64,000 nucleotides of DNA. Origin: Arcicella rigui (GTDB taxonomy: Bacteria; Bacteroidota; Bacteroidia; Cytophagales; Spirosomataceae). This document shows, piece after piece, positions 45,045-53,660 of the stretch. The DNA lies in contig NZ_JAYFUM010000024.1 of assembly GCF_034929435.1 (NCBI RefSeq), positions 62,001 to 126,000 of the forward strand. The letters run 5' to 3'. The notes beneath the pieces are model-generated. The model saw only the letters and a program-made list of their open reading frames with translations. It was not told where the DNA came from and searched no databases. Numbering within the stretch: the first letter of the stretch is position 1; each line of letters starts with the position of its first letter. The position numbers were made by a program, and so were the translations under genes.

Positions 45045-47585
45045 ATGTCAGAAATATTTAAGCATTTGCCGATTTCTTGGATTAATACCTCCGTAATTGA
45101 ACATTTTGAGGAAATCGCAATGAAGTTTCCTCAAAAAATTGCGTTAAACGATAGAGAAAATAGATTGACCTATCATGAAGTACTAACATTCACTAATTCC
45201 CTCGCTGAAAAGATACGATTATCAGGTGAAAGCAATGAGCCTGTGATAATTTTATTAGAGCATGATGCTTTTTTTATCTGTGCAATGTTGGCTTGTTTGG
45301 CTGTAGGTAGAGGATATATTCCTTTAGACGCTGGATATGCTAATCAAAGAAATCAACAAATTATTGCTCACAGTCAAGCAAAAGTAATTATTAGCCAAGC
45401 TTCATTGGCAAAAGCTTATAATCTTGATACGTCATTTCAACTCATTGAATTTAGTAATGATTTCAGAGTATCATTCAAAGAATGTTATAAACATAACAAC
45501 CCAGAAAGTTTAGCCTATATTATTTATACTTCTGGCTCAACTGGAGTACCCAAAGGAGTTTTTCAAAATGAGCAAAATCTTTTGCATGATGTTATGCAAT
45601 ACATTAACATTGCTGAAATTACATCAGATGATAAAATGAGCTTGTTTTACTCTCCAAGTGTAAACGGCTCTATAAGAGATATTTATGGTGCATTATTAAC
45701 AGGTGCAACCTTGTTTATCAATAATTTACAAAAGCATGGAGTAACATCTATTCCTGACTTTATTAAAGAAAATGAATTAACTATTTATCATTCTATTCCA
45801 AGTATTTTTAGAACAAGTTTAGTTTACAAATCAACAGAGCCACTCAATAGTGTGAGGTTGATTTATCTTGCTGGTGATAAAATTTTCAAACAAGATGTTG
45901 ATATATACAAAAAATTATTTTCAAATTTTTGTAAGTTATACATCGGCATTGGCTCTACTGAAAACGCAACGATTTATCGTCAGTGGTTTATTGATAAAAA
46001 TACACAAGTATCTTCTGGCGTAGTTCCTGTTGGATATAAAGTTGAGGATAGACTTATGACTTTAGTAGATTCTGATGGAAAAGAGGTACAGCAAACAGGA
46101 TTTTTAGGAGAAATTCATGTGAGAAGTAAGTACTGTGCTTTAGGCTATTGGTTAGATGATAAACTTACAATGGAATACTTTATCATACATGACGATGGTA
46201 GTAGAACTGTAAAGACGGGAGATTGGGGGCTTATAAACGCCGATGGATTATTAGAATTCAAGGGCCGACGAGATGGACAAGTTAAAATCAATGGTTTTAG
46301 AGTTGAAATAGGTGAAATAGAGGCTAATATTAGAGCGATGGAAGGTGTTACAGATGTTGCTGTTTTAGTTAGAAATCAGAATGAAAGTAATAAAATAGTA
46401 GCATATATTATACTGAAAGGACATACCTCATTGGAAGAGATAAAGCTAAAATTAGAGCAAAAGTTGTCTGCTCACCTGTTCCCTTCAGTTTACTATGTAG
46501 CTGAAAGTATTCCTCACTTAAATAACTTTAAGATAGATTATCAATCTTTACAAGTGCTTGATAAACAAAATATAGCACAAGAAAATAGGATAAGAAATCA
46601 TAAAGAAATTCCTACCAACGAACGACTTTTATATATTAAAGAACGGCTTCTTAATCTTTGGTGTAAATATGCTTCTTATGAATCCTTTAAAAATGACTTG
46701 ACTTGGAAAATGGGTGGTGGCAGTTCCTTAGAAGCCATCAACTTTATTGTATCCTTAGAACAAGAGTTTGGCGTAGATTTTCCGAATGCTTGGATTCATG
46801 AGGATATGAAACCAAATGCAATTGAAACTCAAATCAAGCAGCTTTTAGGTAAAGAAAACTTGTTCGTCAATGAAGCAGTTGATGAACCCATTCATGTGTA
46901 TGCTTTTCCTCCTTTGAAAGGAATGATTCCTGAGACAAGAGAATTTATTCGATTATTAAGTAAAAATGTCCCTTTGACATTGATTGATTATCCAAGGTTT
47001 GAAGAGTGGAAAAAAGAAGATATTTGCCTTGAAAAAATTGCGAATTCTATTGATAAACGCATATTTAAGAAAGGGAAAAATAAAATTTTTATTGGACATT
47101 GTTCTGGAGACCATGTCGCATTTTATATCCTCAATCAGTTAGATAAAGTATATCCAAATTCACTTCATTTTTTCATTATGGATTCTTGGAATATTAATAT
47201 AAATATGCGGATAATAAGATATATCGAACGAGTAAAAACAATTGGGCTTCTAAAAGCTCTTCAAAGAACTTTTAAATATAGAACCAGTAAAACCAATCTA
47301 TTTATTAAAAGCACAAACCATAGAGATTTTGCTCAGGAAAAAGTACTATCCGAACATTTTCCTTTTAAAACTATGAAAATAAAGGCTCATTTGTTGATAT
47401 CGGCAGAAAATGCTCACTCAAAAGATATGGGATGGCGGTATTTTTTACCTAAGTTGACTTCTGAATCATTTACTTTTAATCATTTAGAAATGTACAAAGA
47501 AGGAAAAAATCAACAGATAGTACTGGATAGAGTACTTAAATTTATCGAAGAAGTAAAAGATAGTCCTAATATTATTACAAAGTAA
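45045..47585 (+). CDS. Stand-alone adenylation-carrier-thioesterase (A-T-TE) NRPS-like synthetase
   Basis: Starting at the ATG at 45045 (an upstream TTG at 45012 is less likely), the 846-residue protein has one A domain (about 20-500): A3 YIIYTSGSTGVPKG, A5 GIGSTENATIYRQW, A7 TGDWG, A8 GRRDGQVKINGFRVEIGEIE and an A10-like FKIDYQSL. A carrier domain follows with GGGSSLEA (phosphopantetheine Ser about 561), then an alpha/beta-hydrolase thioesterase (from about 620) whose nucleophile elbow reads GHCSG, with Cys686 where Ser is usual. At the A4 position (Y202-S203-P-S) the Asp that normally binds an alpha-amino group is missing. No condensation domain is present. Substrate unknown. Confidence 0.85.
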   Translation: MSEIFKHLPISWINTSVIEHFEEIAMKFPQKIALNDRENRLTYHEVLTFTNSLAEKIRLSGESNEPVIILLEHDAFFICAMLACLAVGRGYIPLDAGYANQRNQQIIAHSQAKVIISQASLAKAYNLDTSFQLIEFSNDFRVSFKECYKHNNPESLAYIIYTSGSTGVPKGVFQNEQNLLHDVMQYINIAEITSDDKMSLFYSPSVNGSIRDIYGALLTGATLFINNLQKHGVTSIPDFIKENELTIYHSIPSIFRTSLVYKSTEPLNSVRLIYLAGDKIFKQDVDIYKKLFSNFCKLYIGIGSTENATIYRQWFIDKNTQVSSGVVPVGYKVEDRLMTLVDSDGKEVQQTGFLGEIHVRSKYCALGYWLDDKLTMEYFIIHDDGSRTVKTGDWGLINADGLLEFKGRRDGQVKINGFRVEIGEIEANIRAMEGVTDVAVLVRNQNESNKIVAYIILKGHTSLEEIKLKLEQKLSAHLFPSVYYVAESIPHLNNFKIDYQSLQVLDKQNIAQENRIRNHKEIPTNERLLYIKERLLNLWCKYASYESFKNDLTWKMGGGSSLEAINFIVSLEQEFGVDFPNAWIHEDMKPNAIETQIKQLLGKENLFVNEAVDEPIHVYAFPPLKGMIPETREFIRLLSKNVPLTLIDYPRFEEWKKEDICLEKIANSIDKRIFKKGKNKIFIGHCSGDHVAFYILNQLDKVYPNSLHFFIMDSWNININMRIIRYIERVKTIGLLKALQRTFKYRTSKTNLFIKSTNHRDFAQEKVLSEHFPFKTMKIKAHLLISAENAHSKDMGWRYFLPKLTSESFTFNHLEMYKEGKNQQIVLDRVLKFIEEVKDSPNIITK

Positions 47586-47633
47586 ATAGCAAAAAACATT
47601 AACACACTGACATTTCACAGTCATATTTGAAAT

Positions 47634-48698
47634 ATGAAAAAAGCCCTTATTACAGGTATTACCGGCCAAGATGGTGCCTATTTAGCTGAGTTATTATTAT
47701 CAAAAGGTTATGAAGTTCACGGTATCAAACGTCGTAGTTCATTAATCAATACTGCTCGTATAGACCATTTATATGAAGATTTACATGAAGATGGTGTTCG
47801 TTTTATTATGCACTATGGAGATTTATCTGATTCAACGAATATCATTCGTATAATTCAAGAAGTACAACCAGATGAGATTTATAATTTAGGAGCAATGTCT
47901 CATGTTAAAGTATCCTTTGATGAGCCAGAATATACAGCCCAAGTAGATGGTATTGGTACTTTACGTATTTTGGAAGCAGTTCGTTTGTTAGGTTTAGTAG
48001 AAAAGACTAAAATCTATCAGGCATCGACTTCAGAGTTATATGGTTTGGTACAAGCAGTACCTCAGTCAGAGACGACACCTTTCTATCCTCGTTCACCTTA
48101 CGCAGTAGCAAAATTATACGGTTATTGGATTACCGTTAATTACCGAGAAGCCTACAATATGTTTGCAGTCAACGGAATTCTTTTCAATCATGAATCACCA
48201 CGTCGTGGAGAGACCTTTGTTACTCGTAAAATTACGAGAGCCGTTGCACAAATAGCATTAGGACAACAAGATAGGTTGTATTTAGGGAACTTGAATGCTG
48301 AACGAGACTGGGGTCATGCAAAAGACTATGTGGAAGCGATGTGGTTAATTTTACAACAAGAAGTAGCTGAGGATTATGTAATTGCTACAGGTGTTACTAC
48401 TCGAGTAAGAGAATTTGTGAGAATGGCATTTGCAGAAGTAGGAATTGAAGTTTTATTCACAGGAGAAGGAGTAGAAGAAATAGGTACAGTTTTATCTTGT
48501 TCAAATCCATTGTATCAAGTTCCAGTGGGTACAGTAGTAGTGTCCGTTGATCCACGTTATTTCCGTCCAACAGAAGTTGAGTTATTGATTGGAGACCCAA
48601 CTAAATCAAAAACTAAATTAGGCTGGGAGCCTAAGTATGACTTACCAGCATTGGTAAAAGATATGATGGAAGCAGATATTAAATTATTAAAAAGTTAA
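47634..48698 (+). CDS. gmd: GDP-mannose 4,6-dehydratase
   Basis: The 354-residue SDR begins MKKALITGITGQDGAYLAEL and has GIKRRSSLINTARIDHLY, the STSELYG active-site strand, SPYAVAKLYGYWITVNYREAY (YxxxK) and NHESPRRGETFVTRKITRA, diagnostic of Gmd. It converts GDP-mannose to GDP-4-keto-6-deoxymannose, precursor of GDP-fucose, GDP-rhamnose or GDP-perosamine. The usual partner (fcl, rmd or per) is not within this window. It follows the A-T-TE gene by 48 bases but its function points to the sugar operon. Confidence 0.93.
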   Translation: MKKALITGITGQDGAYLAELLLSKGYEVHGIKRRSSLINTARIDHLYEDLHEDGVRFIMHYGDLSDSTNIIRIIQEVQPDEIYNLGAMSHVKVSFDEPEYTAQVDGIGTLRILEAVRLLGLVEKTKIYQASTSELYGLVQAVPQSETTPFYPRSPYAVAKLYGYWITVNYREAYNMFAVNGILFNHESPRRGETFVTRKITRAVAQIALGQQDRLYLGNLNAERDWGHAKDYVEAMWLILQQEVAEDYVIATGVTTRVREFVRMAFAEVGIEVLFTGEGVEEIGTVLSCSNPLYQVPVGTVVVSVDPRYFRPTEVELLIGDPTKSKTKLGWEPKYDLPALVKDMMEADIKLLKS

Positions 48699-49254
48699 AG
48701 TAAAAATCTATAATGGCATGGTTGTAAGTAATTTTTGAGGTAAAGTATGTGTACTTGTTATTTTAAGCGATAAAACATCTGTGCTTTATTAGCAACACTA
48801 AGGAATCTACCACCAACTTCCCCACTCTCCTATTCCCAATCTCATTTTTAGTCGTTTTTCAATTTTCTCAATCATTGTAGTATTCCTCCTTTTTATAATA
48901 GAATGATTATCAATTCATTTTGACTTTTTTATTTTCCTTAATTATCATAGGAATAAGTACAATGCAAAGTTCTGCGTCAATAATGCCAGATTAATTTTTG
49001 TCATTAGTATTCTTTTTGTTAGAAGTAATATTAACCAAAATAGGTTTTGATGACATAATTGATATAAGTTTTCTTATTCAAATCGCCTTGGAGAATTGTT
49101 TGGCGTCAGTATTTATCAATAGCATATTGACTGAGATAGTAGCGTTTTCAAACATTTTGCTTACTTGAAATTGATATGACTATTATTAGTTATGATGTGA
49201 GACCATATAAACCTATAATGGAGACCATATAATTGAATGATGAGACTATCATAG
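48699..49254. other. Gene-poor spacer between gmd and the tandem array
   Basis: Apart from a 22-codon minus-strand ORF with a strong Shine-Dalgarno sequence (see 48807-48875), I see no coding sequence, RNA gene or strong terminator here. Its right end, from about 49190, starts to show fragments resembling the 98-bp repeats. Confidence 0.5.
48807..48875 (-). CDS. Tiny ORF (22 residues) with strong Shine-Dalgarno sequence and Trp-rich end
   Basis: On the minus strand, AAAAAGGAGGAAT precedes an ATG by nine bases (GGAGG core at 48885-48889), encoding MIEKIEKRLK followed by MRLGIGEWGSWW and TAG. Clear Shine-Dalgarno sequences are rare in Bacteroidota, so this match in a gene-free region is notable. 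The peptide is basic in its first half and ends with three Trp in five residues, like a leader or precursor peptide. No biosynthetic or tryptophan gene lies downstream on that strand, and I do not recognise a family. Chance occurrence is possible. Confidence 0.3.
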   Translation of the reverse strand: MIEKIEKRLKMRLGIGEWGSWW

Positions 49255-50870
49255 TCTCCTATATGCTTTACTATACTGCCACTTTCATTTTACATAGATT
49301 TCTCATGCGATATTATGAAAATGAATAATGAACCCTATATGCTCGGCGATACTTCTACATTTGTTTTACATAGATTTCTCATGTGACATTATGGAAATCT
49401 ATTATGGTGTCTATGTAAATGAGGATGAGGCTCTATATACTTGGCTATACTATCACATTCGTTTTACATAAATTTTTCATGTACCATTATGGAAACCTAT
49501 GATGGTAGCTATGGAAACGAGTGATGAACGCTATATGCTCGTCTATGCTTTTCCATTCGTTTTACATAGATTTTTCATGTGCCATTATGGAAATCTATGA
49601 TGGAAGCTATGGAAATGAATGGTGAACGCTATATGCTAGTCTATGCTTTTCCATTCGTTTTACATAGATTTTTCATGTACCATTATGGAAATCTATGATG
49701 GAGGCTATGGAAATGAATGATGAACGCTATATGCCCGGCTATGCTTTTCCATTCGTTTTACATAGATTTTTCATGTGCCATTATGGAAACCTATGATGGC
49801 GGCTATGGAAATGAATGATGAACGCTATATGCTCAGCTATGCTTTTCCATTCGTTTTACATATATTTCTCATGTGATATTATGGAAACCTATGATGGTGG
49901 CTATGGAAATGAATGATGAACCCTATATGCTCGGCTATGCTTTTCCATTCGTTTTACATAGATTTTTCATGTGCCATTATGGAAATCTATGATGGTGGCT
50001 ATGGAAATGAGTTATGAACGCTATATGCTCGTCTATGCTTTTCCATTCGTTTTACATAGATTTTTCATGTGATATTATGAAAACCTATGATGGTGGCTAT
50101 GGAAATGAATGATGAACGCTATATGCTCGTCTATGCTTTTACATTCGTTTTACATAGATTTTTCATGTACCATTATGGAAACCTATGATGGAGGCTATGG
50201 AGATAAATGATGAACCCTATATGCTCTGTCATACTTCTACATAGATTTCTCATGAGATATTATGGAAACCTATGATGGTGATTACGTAAATGAATGATGA
50301 ACGGTATATGCTCGTCTATGCTTTTACATTCGTTTTACATAAATTTTTCATGTACCATTATGGAAATCTATGGTGGTGGCTATGGAAATGAATGATGAAC
50401 GGTATATGCTCGTCTATGCTTTTCCATTCGTTTTACATAAATTTTTCATGTACCATTATGGAAATCTATGATGGTGGCTATGGAAATGAATGGTAAACGC
50501 TATATGCTCGTCTATGCTTTTACATTCGTTTTACATAGATTTTTCATGTGATATTATGAAAACCTATGATGGTGGCTATGGAAATGAATGATGAACGCTA
50601 TATGCTCGGCTATGCTTTTACATTCGTTTTACATAGATTTTTCATGTGCCATTATGGAAATCTATGATGGAGGCCATGTAAATGAATGATAAGACTCTAT
50701 ATGCTTTACTATACTGCCACTTTCATTTTACATAGATTTCTCATGTGATTTTATGGAAACCTATGATGGCGGCTATGGAAATGAATGATGAACCCTATAG
50801 CTCGGCTATGCTTCTATATTCGTTTTATTTTTATATAGATTTCTCATGCGACATTATAGAACCCTATGAT
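49255..50870. repeat. 98-bp tandem repeat array, about 17 copies, each with internal dyad symmetry
   Basis: The core TACATA of successive units starts at 49291, 49367, 49465, 49563, 49661, 49759, 49857, 49955, 50053, 50151, 50238, 50336, 50434, 50532, 50630 and 50729, plus a degenerate copy near 50832; twelve spacings are exactly 98 bases. Each unit contains CATAGATTT and its exact complement AAATCTATG about 17 bases apart (for example 49565-49573 and 49591-49599), flanked by CATTCGTTT and AAATGAATG that pair with one G-T wobble, so each copy can form a two-tier stem-loop. Units are contiguous without unique spacers, and 98 is not a multiple of three, so it is neither CRISPR nor coding. Confidence 0.92.
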
Positions 50871-51043
50871 GTAGATGATGAAGTGTATCATGAAATAATC
50901 ATACTGCTGCATTCATTTCACATCGTTTTACAAAACAAGCATTGGAGCAAAAATCCAATGGGTTTATCTCTACGTCGCTTCTTCCTTTTTTGTTTTAAAT
51001 CCTATTTCTCGCCATGAATACCGATATTTTAATACAATTATGA

Positions 51044-52111
51044 CTATCCCTTCCAGCCTAAAGCTCTCAATGATTGTTTTATGGCGGTTTCTTGCTGTTT
51101 AAAGGACTCATCAAGTTCTTTGAATAGTAACGGATACATTTCCTTTACTTTGGCGTTTATAGCTGCTTTAAATGACGGTCTCTGTAAGTTTTCTTCTATG
51201 TTCAATTGTTTGTTGTAATCTACTCTTAGTTTTATACTCTCAATAAAATGTTCTTTTACAGTAGGATTTGTATTGAAGAAATGCTCGATAATCGCATTCT
51301 GGTTTTCATAATAGCTAATCCGCAATGATTCCAAAGCTTTCTCTTCTTGTTCTATCGTAGCCTGAAGAAGATTTTGTTGTTTTTTATCAGTGCTTGATTT
51401 GGTATTCGCCAAGGGTTTTATTTCAAAGAGTACTTCTTGTTGCATTAATTTTTGCAAGTAGCCCATCAGATTCTTAATCTTAGTACCGTTTGCTTGCTGT
51501 TTCTTCACTGTTTCAATTCGTTCTAAAACATAGTCAGGTGAATATTTTTCCAACCATTCGTTAATGGTTTTTAAGTTGATGCCTTCCCATGTTTTGATAG
51601 CATTATATACTTTGGACACTTCTTCATTCACATCATTTTCGTTACTCTCTGGCTGCTTACGCTCTTCTACCACAGTTTTATTAGAGTAAATACTAAAAAT
51701 AATTGAATGCACTGCTTTCCCTCTTTTGTCTTCTTCAAAAGTAAAACGAATGTCTGTATAGTTTTCTAAGTCTTCTTGGGCTTTTAAAATGACTCTTTGT
51801 TTGAAATTGGCATACAATGGATACTTGTCGGCTACTGCCAGTGTGTCTTTTAATTCATTGAGTGTAAATATCCGTTTCCCAATTTTTTCATACTGTTTCA
51901 ACAATTCGTAAATTCGAACCGAAAATGAACTTTGTAATTGTAACACGTTACGAACATCGTACATTAAAAATTGCGATTGTAGTTGCAACAAAAAGGGCTT
52001 CATTTTGGGGTGAAACGAAATGTCAATATAGCTTCCCTGACTTTTACTTGTAAAAAAATCTGAAAGTAAAGTAGCACATGTAAGACCACATGGTAGAGAT
52101 TCAAGTGACAC
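51044..52111 (-). pseudogene. Plasmid-type replication initiator (RepB/Rep_3 family), 5'-truncated
   Basis: From about residue 18 the product matches the Rep_3 (RepB) initiator fold: GSYIDISFHPKMKPFLLQL, VLQLQSSFSVRIYELLKQYE, FTLNELKDTLAV, then LENYTDIRFTFEEDKRG, followed by a 200-residue charged C-terminal extension. The first winged-helix domain normally preceding this is missing. The apparent GTG start and first 17 codons come from DNA that, on the other strand, encodes the tail of an endonuclease-like protein, so the gene has been cut by a recombination. The 98-bp repeat array downstream (toward lower coordinates) may be part of the same former replicon. Confidence 0.7.
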
Positions 52112-52217
52112 TTATCCTTTACCAGTAAAAGAACAATCTACAGGTGAAGTGCAATTCACTAAACAATGCTTTTGGCTGAACTGGGATTATGTACGAGATG
52201 AAATTTATTTGAAATAA
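52062..52217 (+). pseudogene. 3' remnant of an endonuclease-like gene (Sau3AI/MutH type, tentative)
   Basis: An open frame without start codon reads ...KVAHVRPHGRDSSDTYPLP and, after a short gap, FTKQCFWLNWDYVRDEIYLK before TAA at 52215. The HVRPH...DTYP...KQCFWLN pattern recalls the C-terminal end of Sau3AI/MutH-family restriction or mismatch-repair endonucleases, but this is from memory of the family and not certain. Only about 50 residues remain. It lies head to head with the truncated initiator gene, marking a recombination junction near 52060. Confidence 0.4.
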
Positions 52218-52309
52218 GGCTTAGAATATTAATAGTTATTCCATTTCAAAAAACAGCCTTGCCAACAAAAGAATAGCTGACAAGGCTGTTTTAAAATTAA
52301 ATCCATCAC

Positions 52310-52942
52310 TTACTTAATCTCAGTAACAAAATCTTCTTTGGCTGTTCTTACTTTTTTAAGATTTAATAACCAGTCTTGAGCTTCGTCACGGTAGCCTAAT
52401 GGTAGAATTACTACGCTTTTTAGTCCTAATGCTTCTAAGCCTAAGAGTTTGTCTAATTCTGGAGCGATAAAGCCTTCCATTGGTGTAGCATCTACTTGTT
52501 GTTCTGCGGCTGCTGCTATGGCTAAACCAAAAGCGATATAGGCTTGTTTGGCAGCGTGTGTAGCATGCCATTCTTTACCAAGTGGCTCGTACATTCCCCA
52601 TAATCTTTGTTTGTATTCGTCCATTCTGTCGGCAGGTAAACCTCTTTCAGCTAATGTTTTAGCAAATACTTTCTCGATTTTCTCTAAAGAATATCCATCC
52701 CAAGCAGCAAAAACTAATAAATGTGAACATTCAGTAATTTGACTTTGGTTAAATGCAATCGGTTGTATTTTGGCTAATAACGCTTTATCAGTAATAACAA
52801 AGATTTGATAAGGTTGTAATCCAGAGGAAGATGGGGCTAATCTTGCAGCTTCAATGATATAATCTACTTTTTCTTGTGGAACTACGTTCCCGTTCATTTT
52901 CTTAGTTGCATAACGCCACTCTAAAGCTTTTAATAATTCCAT
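52310..52942 (-). CDS. Nitroreductase family NAD(P)H-dependent oxidoreductase
   Basis: The 210-residue flavoprotein starts LLKALEWRYATKKMNGN (FMN-contacting R-Y-A-T/S-K), has EAARLAPSSSGLQPYQIFVI (the APSS FMN loop), FGLAIAAAAEQQVDATPMEGF and a late ILPLGYRDEAQDWL (GY-R FMN contact), matching NfsB-like nitroreductases of the DrgA/YdgI kind. It reduces quinones, nitroaromatics or similar electrophiles using FMN and NAD(P)H. It is divergent from an HxlR regulator gene 106 bases away, which probably controls it in response to such compounds. Confidence 0.88.
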   Translation of the reverse strand: MELLKALEWRYATKKMNGNVVPQEKVDYIIEAARLAPSSSGLQPYQIFVITDKALLAKIQPIAFNQSQITECSHLLVFAAWDGYSLEKIEKVFAKTLAERGLPADRMDEYKQRLWGMYEPLGKEWHATHAAKQAYIAFGLAIAAAAEQQVDATPMEGFIAPELDKLLGLEALGLKSVVILPLGYRDEAQDWLLNLKKVRTAKEDFVTEIK

Positions 52943-53006
52943 GTTTTGTGTGAATTGAATTTTATGTTTTTAATACTCTAATAGGAACATGAACAATTGT
53001 AAGTTT

Positions 53007-53021
53007 GTTACCAAAAGTAAC
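53007..53021. promoter_or_regulatory. Candidate operator GTTAC-N5-GTAAC between nitroreductase and hxlR-type genes
   Basis: GTTAC and GTAAC form an exact inverted repeat with a five-base spacer, and a third GTAAC copy lies at 53034-53038. TACTTTTG (minus strand, 53012-53019) inside the dyad matches the Bacteroidota -7 element TAnnTTTG, and TAAGTTTG (plus, 53000-53007) matches it on the other strand, so a bound regulator could block both divergent promoters. Confidence 0.45.
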
Positions 53022-53048
53022 AGTGACAAAAAAGTAACTAAATGACAA

Positions 53049-53408
53049 ATGATGGAAATTGCAGAAAGACCAAGTAAAAAAGAATGTGCTAAAACAATTA
53101 TGGCAATACATGATGTAATGGATATTTTGAGTGGAAAATGGAAAGTATCAATTATTGCTTGTTTATGTTTTCAAAAGAGAAGATATACAGATTTACTTAG
53201 GGAAATTAATGGGATTTCGGGGAAAGTACTCAGTAGAGAATTGAAAGATTTAGAGGTGAATCAACTGATTACAAGGACAGTAAAAGATACGCAACCCATT
53301 ACGGTTGAATATGAAATCACAGAATACGGAGCTACATTAAAAGAAGTAACAAATGTAATTGCAGATTGGGGTTTAGAACACCGCAGACGGATTATTGGAG
53401 GGAATTGA
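53049..53408 (+). CDS. HxlR-family transcriptional regulator
   Basis: The 119-residue winged-helix protein has the HxlR signature: Cys13 in the KKECAK segment, ILSGKWKVSIIACL, RRYTDLLREINGISGKVLSRELKDLE and YEITEYGATL. In YodB/HypR-type members the N-terminal cysteine senses quinones or electrophiles by thiol modification. The divergent nitroreductase gene is its probable target, through the dyad at 53007-53021. A second in-frame ATG follows the first. Confidence 0.88.
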   Translation: MMEIAERPSKKECAKTIMAIHDVMDILSGKWKVSIIACLCFQKRRYTDLLREINGISGKVLSRELKDLEVNQLITRTVKDTQPITVEYEITEYGATLKEVTNVIADWGLEHRRRIIGGN

Positions 53409-53466
53409 AAAGAAGATAATTCGTTCAATATTAATTTTGCAGGATATTTTTTGCAATGCTAAAATA

Positions 53467-53612
53467 GCCTCATAGAGGCGAAATATCGGTAGCCAAATTA
53501 CAATCAACATTCCTTTCCAAGCCCCATCGGGGCGAAATATTTCGCCCCGATGGGGCTTGGAAAGGAATAATATACCTCATACTTCTACCGATATACAGTT
53601 CCTAACGGAACT
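53467..53612. repeat. Composite palindromic element with a perfect 60-bp palindrome
   Basis: The centre is an exact 60-bp palindrome, 53509-53568 (30-bp arms meeting at GCGAAAT/ATTTCGC), more GC-rich than its surroundings. It is bracketed by a second inverted repeat, ATATCGGTAG (53483-53492) and CTACCGATAT (53585-53594), and at each outer end by a small hairpin: GCCTC-ATA-GAGGC (53467-53479) and AGTTCC-TAAC-GGAACT (53597-53612). This nested layout suggests a REP/MITE-like mobile repeat. Confidence 0.85.
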
Positions 53613-53620
53613 GAAATCAA

Positions 53621-53660
53621 TCAAAAAGGAGTCAAAAAATATTTTCTGACTCCTTTTTGA
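53621..53660. terminator. Bidirectional intrinsic terminator
   Basis: TCAAAAAGGAGTCA (53621-53634) pairs exactly with TGACTCCTTTTTGA (53647-53660) over 14 bp, giving T-runs on both strands. It sits between convergent genes (hxlR-type plus, GH2 minus). Confidence 0.8.

Noticed and set aside
49255..50870. Tandem array as a CRISPR locus
   Set aside because: The units are contiguous 98-bp copies with no unique spacers and no cas genes nearby.
50745..51017. 90-residue ORF as a gene
   Set aside because: It starts inside the 98-bp repeat array and runs into low-complexity AT-rich DNA; it has no coding character, and the repeat period shifts its frame.
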